From Chlamydiota bacterium (lineage in GTDB: Bacteria > Chlamydiota > Chlamydiia > Chlamydiales > JAJFMB01), in the NCBI GenBank assembly GCA_021772355.1, contig JAJFMB010000319.1, positions 1-13,077 of the forward strand: a stretch of DNA of 13,077 nt, given 5' to 3'. The translations under genes were made by a program, and so were the position numbers. This document shows positions 6,657-12,152 of this stretch, one piece after another (within the stretch, counting starts at the first letter, position 1; every line of letters starts with the position of its first letter). The notes beneath the pieces were generated by a model that searched no databases, had not been told where the DNA came from, and saw nothing but the letters and a program-made list of their open reading frames with translations.

Positions 6657-7414
6657 TGGGTATTGAAGCAACGAGTGTTCATTCTTCAGCGCCTCCGATT
6701 GAGGAAAGTCTAGAGAGAAAAAAATATCCCCATGCCGGTCTTCACCGCTTATTCTTGGTGGCGACCACGGGGCTTGCCATTGCTTGTCTTGTGCCGGGAG
6801 CGCGTCAGGTATCAAGTCTTGCGCTTCGGTCAGTTGCTTTTTTCTCTTCGTCTGCGATGTGTGCAGATAGTTGGGATCAGGTAGGTGTAGTCGGTAAAAT
6901 CTTGAGTGTTGCTAGAATTGGTGTTGTCACTTTGGGGCTTGCCGGTGCCGCGTTGGCAAAACCTGTGCTTTATATAGCTGCTTTGGCATCGGAAGTTGGG
7001 CTACAAGCACTCGAAGTGGGTAAGGCGCTTTATGATCACGATTTAGAAAGGGGACTAAAACACCTCGGTGTTTTAGCGATAGACACCTTGATGTTGGCAG
7101 GGATAGTCACGGGCGGTGCTCCATTAGTTGAGGTTGCCTCGTGGATTAGTATGCTTGCTTTAATTGCTATAGGATCGGTGGCTTTTGCGTCAGCTGAGGT
7201 AAATAGGGATCCGTGGGCTATTGTTGATGGATGCTGCTACGCCATTTTAGGTTTTTCGGGGATGTTTTCTTTTGTAAATGTTTATGGAGAGGAGCCGCTA
7301 CCGGGTAATAAGCCTTCCTTTATGGAACCCGGAACACTGAAACACGATCTCTACCACACCCTGCCTTTAGGGGGGACGGTGATTGTAGATCGCCTGCAGG
7401 ATGAAAAGATATAG
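6656..7414 (+). CDS. Paralogue D: shortened multi-pass membrane protein of the same family
   Basis: 252 residues. The N terminus and first two thirds match B and C closely (ATSVHSSAPPIEES, then ARQVSSLALRSVAFFSS, then ASEVGLQALEVGKALYDHDLE). The beta module present in A, B and C is missing: after the last hydrophobic segment (CCYAILGFSGMFSFVNV) a linker of about 20 residues leads straight to the C-terminal peptide HTLPLGGTVIVD. The region corresponding to GVVTGSWPLITTAAALS has also been replaced (VTGGAPLVEVASWIS). The frame is intact with no internal stop, so this is a shortened form rather than a decayed gene. The stop lies 3 bp from the end of the convergent minus-strand gene. Confidence 0.86.
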   Translation: MGIEATSVHSSAPPIEESLERKKYPHAGLHRLFLVATTGLAIACLVPGARQVSSLALRSVAFFSSSAMCADSWDQVGVVGKILSVARIGVVTLGLAGAALAKPVLYIAALASEVGLQALEVGKALYDHDLERGLKHLGVLAIDTLMLAGIVTGGAPLVEVASWISMLALIAIGSVAFASAEVNRDPWAIVDGCCYAILGFSGMFSFVNVYGEEPLPGNKPSFMEPGTLKHDLYHTLPLGGTVIVDRLQDEKI

Positions 7415-7417
7415 TCT

Positions 7418-7768
7418 TCAAAGGATACGACGGCTGTACCAGCCTAATCCTATGAGAACCAGAAATAGTGAAACTCCGAGCGTGCCGTATGGGACGCTCT
7501 TTTTTTTTGGCAGCAATTGAGCTGAGACGAGTGTGTTGTCTTGTAGGTTTCCCGTAAGTGTGGCAAATGTGTTGTGTAGTTCTGGAGGAAAGTCATTGAG
7601 GACATGAATTTGTTTCTCTTTTTTTCCGATGCAGCAGGTTTTTAGATTTGGTTCGGAGACAAGGTACCACTCATTTTGTGGACTTTGTACGAGAAAACCG
7701 GAAACTGTTGCAGGTTCCGCAGTCGCTACTAAGAGAAAGTGATAGGCGCAAAGAAGGAAACAATCCAT
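7418..7768 (-). CDS. Small exported protein with C-terminal membrane anchor and Cys-Cys pair
   Basis: 116 residues, family not recognised. A hydrophobic N terminus (MDCFLLCAYHFLLVATA) looks like a signal peptide cleaved after Ala17, although its n-region has no basic residue. A beta-rich middle follows (VSGFLVQSPQNEWYLVSEP, then LKTCCIGKK with Cys45-Cys46, then LTGNLQDNTLVSAQLL), whose pattern could be a small OB-like barrel. A transmembrane helix (about 93-111) ends with SRRIL. The likely topology is a soluble domain outside the cytoplasm held by one C-terminal helix. The start overlaps the end of the upstream DUF4396 gene by 40 nt, so the two are probably coupled. Adjacent cysteines suggest a metal or redox role, but that is inference. 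Confidence 0.72.
   Translation of the reverse strand: MDCFLLCAYHFLLVATAEPATVSGFLVQSPQNEWYLVSEPNLKTCCIGKKEKQIHVLNDFPPELHNTFATLTGNLQDNTLVSAQLLPKKKSVPYGTLGVSLFLVLIGLGWYSRRIL
7478..7508 (+). terminator. Strong intrinsic terminator of the paralogue array, inside the convergent gene
   Basis: GAGCGT (7478-7483) pairs perfectly with ACGCTC (7494-7499). CC/GG pairs extend the stem inside a G-G mismatch, leaving a GTAT loop, and nine T residues (7500-7508) follow at once. This is a textbook Rho-independent terminator for + strand transcription, 64 nt after the paralogue D stop. On the minus strand the same bases encode KKKSVPYGTL of the small anchored protein. The T tract is on the + side only, so it should not terminate minus-strand transcription. 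Confidence 0.85.
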
Positions 7769-8517
7769 AACACAAAAATCAGTAAAGCAAAGGTGATAAT
7801 GATCATACCTGTTTGCTGCGCGAATGTTAAGGGTTGTTTTTTTTCATGGTGTGTCATGCCGGACATTTGTGCTCCTGGTGTCAGCATGCCGTGTTTGACT
7901 CCACGACTGACCATCCAGAGGTTAATGGGGTAGGCTGTGATGCCTCCAGCGATGATGGATAGGGACATGATTCCCCAAAATGTCAAGGTCCAAGGATTGT
8001 CTCCGTTCGGAACAAAATGCATCAGGAGTACCATTACAGGAAACATTCCCGTCATCAGCATATTCATGGAGACAAATTCCGGGAAAAATGTTTTGACGAC
8101 GGCTCTAAAGTAGTTGTTGCCGTACATGGGCATCATAAAAAGGGCTTGGAAAATCAAAAGGCCTGAAATAAAGCCGGCGATATATTCGATGATAAGATCA
8201 ATGCCATTGGGTAATCCGAAGTGGTAGACGATGATTGCAGCAATGATAATGCCGGTGGCATCTCCTGACATGCAGTGCATTAGCGACCCGACTCCCTGTT
8301 TCCACTGCGGTTTAATGAATTGTTCATGAGTCCCCTCTAAAGGCTGACGACATGAGACTAGGTAGATGAAAAGACCGATAGGACCGGTGTAGAGGATAAC
8401 TAAAATCCAGGCAAGTCTCATTACTCCCACAGTTGGTGTGTTTGTATAGAGATCATAAATAACAAACAGCAAAGAGCCTGCTGTAAGGATGTACCATAAA
8501 ATGAGCGCGCCTTGCAT
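7729..8517 (-). CDS. DUF4396-family integral membrane protein, Met/His-rich
   Basis: 262 residues with about seven hydrophobic segments. The features recall the DUF4396 family: LMHCMSGDATGIIIAA (79-94, with His81-Cys82) and NLWMVSRGVKHGM (199-211). DUF4396 has no settled function; as I recall, members often occur near copper-handling genes. Methionines cluster unusually (MMPMYG, MNMLMTGMF, MVLLMHF), and a loop carries M211, M218, M221, His223 and His224, the kind of side chains that bind Cu(I). ATG 8517 is chosen because AGGG sits five bases upstream. An in-frame ATG at 8529 would add four residues but has no well-spaced Shine-Dalgarno. The gene is divergent from the HTTM-like gene and followed by the small anchored protein. 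Confidence 0.78.
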   Translation of the reverse strand: MQGALILWYILTAGSLLFVIYDLYTNTPTVGVMRLAWILVILYTGPIGLFIYLVSCRQPLEGTHEQFIKPQWKQGVGSLMHCMSGDATGIIIAAIIVYHFGLPNGIDLIIEYIAGFISGLLIFQALFMMPMYGNNYFRAVVKTFFPEFVSMNMLMTGMFPVMVLLMHFVPNGDNPWTLTFWGIMSLSIIAGGITAYPINLWMVSRGVKHGMLTPGAQMSGMTHHEKKQPLTFAQQTGMIIITFALLIFVLWIVSFFAPITFS

Positions 8518-8529
8518 TGTGTCCCTCAT

Positions 8530-8598
8530 GATAAAATTTTATCCTAAAAGGAGTAGGATTTTTAGGAAAGTAGAATTAAGTATGGAATCATTGTAAGA
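8530..8598. promoter_or_regulatory. Divergent promoter region with two adjacent inverted repeats
   Basis: The 69-nt gap between the DUF4396 gene and the HTTM-like gene holds a perfect 12-nt palindrome ATAAAATTTTAT (8531-8542). Directly beside it is a perfect 8-bp inverted repeat, TCCTAAAA (8542-8549) and TTTTAGGA (8560-8567), around a 10-nt centre. Arrangements like this are common for operators in divergent promoters, and the second could also form an RNA hairpin. No -35/-10 pair stands out for either direction. The regulator is unknown. Confidence 0.4.
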
Positions 8599-10155
8599 TT
8601 GGATTTAAAAAGCAGAGATCTCTATTGTGATCACTTTAGTCATAGTACTGAGGTATCATCGGTGAATTGGGCGACAATTCTGCTTAGTCTCTTTATGTTA
8701 GCCTACTTCAACCTTTCTCTTTCTAAAATTAAAGATTTACAGCTTTCGGGAAAAACAAAGACATTTGTGTCCACAGCGCTTTTTGTTGTCGCCCTAATGG
8801 TATCGCCTTTTTTGGCGTGGAGCACGTGGCCGTTTGTTTGTTTTCTTGCTGCGCTACTTACCTGGTGGATTGTCACTCGGGATAAGGACTTGATTTTAGG
8901 TCAGCACTTCTTTTATCCGGAACGCCTATTCTGTCTGCTTTCAACACTTGGTTTGTTGTATTCGCCAAGTTTTTTACTGCCTTTTATCTGGGCGTTTCAC
9001 CCACTGCTAAAGGCGATGTGGCATCATAATTCCATGCCATTTCAAATCATCATGGCAACTTTTGTTTCGATGCTCTGTAGTCTCGCACTTGGGAAACAGC
9101 TGACGCTCTCAACATGGCTTTTTCTTATTCTTACAATCAATAGCAGCTACTACATTATACCCGGTTTAGCAAAAGTTTTCTTAGGTAAGTGGCCTTTTGA
9201 ATGGGTGCTCAAGAACAGGCTGTATCATATTCTTCCTGGGGCTTGGGTTTGGGGGTGGTTGGGGTTTGTAAAACAAGAGAAGATTGCCTTCTTTACTAAA
9301 GCTCTAAGGATGTTCAACACTCCTCTGCAATTTTTTGTGGTGATCGCAGAGCTTCTACCTGCTTTTATGCTTTTAGATTATCATGTCACCTTGGTTAGTC
9401 TTGTAGGAGTTATCCTTTTACAGATAGGCGTTTTTCTTGTTTCGGGAATCTGCTTTTGGGAATACATTCTGACGAACATAGGGCTTCTTGTTCTTTTAAG
9501 CTTTTTACCTTTAGGCGTTCAAAATGAGCTTTTTGGTTGGAAAAGTTGGTTGGCCTCTCTTTTCTTTATCGGTTTGGATAGCTACATACCCATCTGGGAG
9601 GCTGTCTCCTTAAGTTGGTGGGACTCCCCTCATTACAGCAGGATAAAATTGACAGTCACGGGTGAAAGTGGTCGAGAGTATTGTCTTAATCACCAGTTTA
9701 TGTGCCCTTATGAGGTGTATTTTTCTGAAACACCATTTGATTTTATTGTGAATAAAAAAAGCTTTTTAAAGAGCCATATCGGGCATCATACAACGTATAA
9801 TCTCTACCGTTCCTTAATCGACAGTCAAGGTGATAGAACAAAAATTCAGGCAGTAAAAGAGAAATATGGAATTAATCATTACAACTCTGAAAAGATCGCC
9901 TTTTGGAAAAAGGCTTTAATCTCTTATTTCGCAAAGCTAAATGATGGCGAAAGGAAAAATTTTCTTCCTAAAGCGCTATCTTTTCTGAAAGCCCCCTATT
10001 CTCACTACTACATATGGGATCAAATGGAGGCGTATGCATTACAAGAACAAGTAAAAGAAATTAACATTTATCACGTGGAGAAATTTTTTACAGGTCAGGA
10101 GATCACCACTCTTCAAGATCAACTTATTGAAACTTTCCCCATAAAAAAACAATAG
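8599..10155 (+). CDS. Large polytopic membrane protein, HTTM-like (tentative)
   Basis: 518 residues from TTG 8599. About nine or ten transmembrane segments fill residues 22-345, and a soluble C-terminal part of about 170 residues follows (from SRIKLTVTGESGREYC). The core stretch INSSYYIIPGLAKVFLGKW (about 180-198) resembles the signature of HTTM proteins, the membrane domain shared with vitamin-K gamma-carboxylase, but the match is only by eye and no activity is claimed. The start is uncertain. TTG 8599 has a poor ribosome binding site, whereas GTG 8662 (giving MNWATILLSLF) has GAGG eight bases upstream and begins just before the first membrane segment. The stop TAG overlaps the pyrB Shine-Dalgarno, so the two genes are probably co-transcribed. 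Confidence 0.75.
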   Translation: MDLKSRDLYCDHFSHSTEVSSVNWATILLSLFMLAYFNLSLSKIKDLQLSGKTKTFVSTALFVVALMVSPFLAWSTWPFVCFLAALLTWWIVTRDKDLILGQHFFYPERLFCLLSTLGLLYSPSFLLPFIWAFHPLLKAMWHHNSMPFQIIMATFVSMLCSLALGKQLTLSTWLFLILTINSSYYIIPGLAKVFLGKWPFEWVLKNRLYHILPGAWVWGWLGFVKQEKIAFFTKALRMFNTPLQFFVVIAELLPAFMLLDYHVTLVSLVGVILLQIGVFLVSGICFWEYILTNIGLLVLLSFLPLGVQNELFGWKSWLASLFFIGLDSYIPIWEAVSLSWWDSPHYSRIKLTVTGESGREYCLNHQFMCPYEVYFSETPFDFIVNKKSFLKSHIGHHTTYNLYRSLIDSQGDRTKIQAVKEKYGINHYNSEKIAFWKKALISYFAKLNDGERKNFLPKALSFLKAPYSHYYIWDQMEAYALQEQVKEINIYHVEKFFTGQEITTLQDQLIETFPIKKQ

Positions 10156-10162
10156 GATAGGT

Positions 10163-11143
10163 ATGCGGTTAATTAAAATATGTGCTCTTATTTTTGCAAT
10201 GATGTCTTCTGTGTATGCTCTTGAGAATAACAGTCTTATTTCTATCGATGATATTTCCAAAGCCGAAATTGAACAAATTCTTAATGCAGCACAATTCTTT
10301 AAAACCACTCCGCAACCGGACTTGCTTAAAGGCCACATTTTGGCGTCATGCTTTTTTGAGCCATCTACACGGACCCGGCTTTCCTTTGAATCGGCGATGT
10401 ATCGATTGGGCGGGAATGTTATAGGATTTACAGATGGAGATACGACATCAACTAAGAAGGGAGAGTCACTTTCTGACATGATGAAGGGGATTGGCAGCTT
10501 TGCCGATGTCATTGTCATGCGTCACCCAATGGTTGGATCTGCCCATCTTGCGGCTTCCGTTGCAGGTGTTCCTGTGGTTAATGGTGGAGATGGATTTAAC
10601 CAGCACCCCACGCAAACTCTTGTTGATCTTTTTAGTATTCGGGAAAGTCAAGGCACTCTTGATGATCTCCATATTGCAATTGCCGGGGACCTAAAGTATG
10701 GACGTACCGTACACTCCTTATGCCTTGCTCTATCTCATTATCGTGTTCACCTTCACTTCATCTCTCCAAATTTTCTTCTTCTACCCGACGTGATCTGTGA
10801 AGAGCTACGGAAATCTGATACCTCAATTTCCTTTCACGAGTCACTTGAAGAGGTGATTCCTGAAATAGATATTTTGTATATGACCCGCATTCAAAAAGAG
10901 CGCTTCGTTTATGAGTCCGTTGATTTTGAAAACCCTTGCCTTCTAAAACTTAGTCACCTTGCCAAAGCAAAAGATAACCTGCGCATTTTACATCCTCTTC
11001 CCCGCATGGATGAGATCGAGGTGAACATCGATAACACTCCCTATGCCTACTACTTCCAGCAGATGGGCAATGGCGTTCCTGTTAGAATGGCTGTTTTGGC
11101 GCTCTTGTTGAATAAAATTGAAGCGAATAATTTTTCCTTTTGA
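10163..11143 (+). CDS. pyrB: Aspartate carbamoyltransferase catalytic chain, with apparent N-terminal signal sequence
   Basis: ATCase joins carbamoyl phosphate and L-aspartate, the first committed step of de novo pyrimidine synthesis. It closely follows E. coli PyrB. Carbamoyl-phosphate site STRTR is at 68-72, the mobile-loop lysine in TKKGE at 98-99, MRHP with Arg120-His121, NQHPTQT with His148, YGRTVHS with Arg181, MTRIQKER with Arg242 and Gln244, and HPLPR at 277-281. The oddity is the N terminus: MRLIKICALIFAMMSSVYA has the n-, h- and c-regions of a signal peptide with a V-x-A site. ATG 10163 has AGGA five bases upstream, while Met13/Met14 (10199, 10202) have none yet would give a normal cytosolic length. 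No pyrI lies nearby, so it may act as a bare catalytic trimer. Function is firm, start and location are not. Confidence 0.92.
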   Translation: MRLIKICALIFAMMSSVYALENNSLISIDDISKAEIEQILNAAQFFKTTPQPDLLKGHILASCFFEPSTRTRLSFESAMYRLGGNVIGFTDGDTTSTKKGESLSDMMKGIGSFADVIVMRHPMVGSAHLAASVAGVPVVNGGDGFNQHPTQTLVDLFSIRESQGTLDDLHIAIAGDLKYGRTVHSLCLALSHYRVHLHFISPNFLLLPDVICEELRKSDTSISFHESLEEVIPEIDILYMTRIQKERFVYESVDFENPCLLKLSHLAKAKDNLRILHPLPRMDEIEVNIDNTPYAYYFQQMGNGVPVRMAVLALLLNKIEANNFSF

Positions 11144-11153
11144 TAAAGTACGC

Positions 11154-11170
11154 CCTTTTTAAAAAAAGGA
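11154..11170 (+). promoter_or_regulatory. Inverted repeat covering the ribosome binding site of the CHLPS-like gene
   Basis: CCTTTTT (11154-11160) is complementary to AAAAAGG (11163-11169), which contains the Shine-Dalgarno AAGGA (11166-11170) for ATG 11177. Opening a few inner A-U pairs gives a usable loop. Pairing would hide the ribosome binding site, so translation could be modulated. The stem is weak and could equally be a chance A/T tract. Confidence 0.3.
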
Positions 11171-11176
11171 TAGATT

Positions 11177-12112
11177 ATGCAAGCTTCTAGTGGTGTCTTT
11201 AGGGCACATTATCGTGAACAACCTTTGCAGAGCGCAGAAAGTCATTTCATATTAAGACCGTTGTATCAATTAATTAATACGATTTACATGAGAGCACATA
11301 TTCTTTTAGGGCGGCAAATCATTGCCACTCAAGATAAAAAACTGTACCAAGAATTCGATGCTCCGGGAAGAAAGTATTTGGAGGAATGCGGAGGAAAAGT
11401 CGTAAAGTTTAAGACAGCTGACGGTCTGGTTCTTGAAGGGATGCGTTTCATAGGAAAAAAATGTACTCCGGATAGCAGAACGATCCTTTTATGCAATGGT
11501 GCTCGCGTACGCTATGAACACAATCAAAAAGACGTCCTTTTCGATGTTCGCCAATGGTTGGAAAAAGGATCAAATGTGTTTCTTTTTAACTACCGAGGTG
11601 TCGGGAATAGCGAGGGGGAGGCAACACGAGATGGGTTGTTCCTCGATGCAGAAGCGGCGATGCAATACCTGCTCGATGAAAAAAAAGTGCCACAAAACAA
11701 GGTCATCGTGCATGGCCATTCGGTAGGTGGTCCTGTCGGGGCAAAAATTGCCGCAGATTATGGTGCGAGCTACTGTAATGACCGCTCCTTCATTTCCCTT
11801 TCTAAACACGCCAAGGAGGCGCATGGCAATGGCATTATTGGCACCATCATAGAAAAAGTGATCGTTGCCTTAAACTGGGAACAAGATACGATGCAGTATT
11901 GGGGGAGTATTCAGGGAAGGAAGTGGATATTGCATCATCCCCAAGATAAGACGACCCGTACAGGGGGTTTTGCGACCTTATTTGATGGCAAGAGTGATGC
12001 GCCTCCCATTATTATTATGGAAAATATAGGAAAACCTGAAGATGCCCATACGCGCGGCCTTAAAGGCGAACAGGAATTTGCCGCATATCATGCGCAAATC
12101 GATTTGTGTTGA
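11177..12112 (+). CDS. CHLPS/DUF818-like alpha/beta hydrolase
   Basis: 311 residues with no signal peptide. The alpha/beta-hydrolase core runs from about 72: a beta strand and oxyanion-side segment TILLCNGARVRYEHN (102-116), VFLFNYRGVGNSEGEATRDG (134-153), the nucleophile elbow GHSVGG (180-185) with Ser182, and CNDRSFISLSKHA (200-212). Candidate acid Asp257 (HHPQDK) and histidine His291 (EDAHTRG) lie toward the C terminus. The FNYRGV..S.G.ATR pattern and the segment after the elbow recall the Chlamydia CHLPS 43-kDa family (DUF818), whose substrate is unknown. Related hydrolases occur among secreted proteins of intracellular bacteria, so secretion is possible but unproven. AAGGA lies six bases before the ATG, and pyrB ends 33 nt upstream. 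Confidence 0.8.
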   Translation: MQASSGVFRAHYREQPLQSAESHFILRPLYQLINTIYMRAHILLGRQIIATQDKKLYQEFDAPGRKYLEECGGKVVKFKTADGLVLEGMRFIGKKCTPDSRTILLCNGARVRYEHNQKDVLFDVRQWLEKGSNVFLFNYRGVGNSEGEATRDGLFLDAEAAMQYLLDEKKVPQNKVIVHGHSVGGPVGAKIAADYGASYCNDRSFISLSKHAKEAHGNGIIGTIIEKVIVALNWEQDTMQYWGSIQGRKWILHHPQDKTTRTGGFATLFDGKSDAPPIIIMENIGKPEDAHTRGLKGEQEFAAYHAQIDLC

Positions 12113-12115
12113 GCA

Positions 12116-12144
12116 TTGCTTTTTTGCCTGATCTCTTTTACTAT
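12116..12144 (+). promoter_or_regulatory. Candidate sigma-70 promoter of metK
   Basis: TTGCTT (12116-12121) and TACTAT (12139-12144) are separated by 17 bp in the 40-nt gap before metK. Transcription from it would start around 12150-12152, leaving almost no leader before ATG 12153. No Shine-Dalgarno and no SAM riboswitch is present in the gap. Confidence 0.4.
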
Positions 12145-12152
12145 CATAATTT

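Larger units (their letters stand above)
4747..7414 (+). repeat. Tandem gene duplication with near-identical DNA blocks (B, C, D)
   Basis: Three consecutive genes are diverged direct repeats. A 32-nt block starting GGAGCGCGTCAGG is identical at 4888-4919, 5850-5881 and 6797-6828. A 40-nt block starting GCAACGAGTG is identical in B (4759-4798) and D (6668-6707), with only a few changes in C. B and C also share TTGGAATTTTGGCAATCGAT and the bases after it. Identity at synonymous positions points to recent duplication or gene conversion. Paralogue A is related in protein sequence but lacks these identical blocks. Confidence 0.85.

Noticed and set aside
3672..7414. Reading the array as classical Inc proteins.
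   Set aside because: The hydrophobic region has at least four or five segments rather than one bilobed hairpin near an end, so the Inc label is not supported by sequence alone.
7478..7508. Hairpin considered as a bidirectional terminator or a toxin-antitoxin RNA.
   Set aside because: A T tract exists only on the + strand side and there is no promoter or small transcript signal around it.
10039..10518. A 159-codon open frame on the minus strand across the HTTM-like/pyrB junction.
   Set aside because: It lies opposite two well-supported genes, crosses their boundary and shows no recognisable protein pattern.
11144..11176. pyrI regulatory-chain gene after pyrB.
   Set aside because: The gap is only 33 nt and the next gene is clearly an alpha/beta hydrolase.
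12113..12152. SAM riboswitch upstream of metK.
   Set aside because: The gap is 40 nt, too short for any known SAM riboswitch class.
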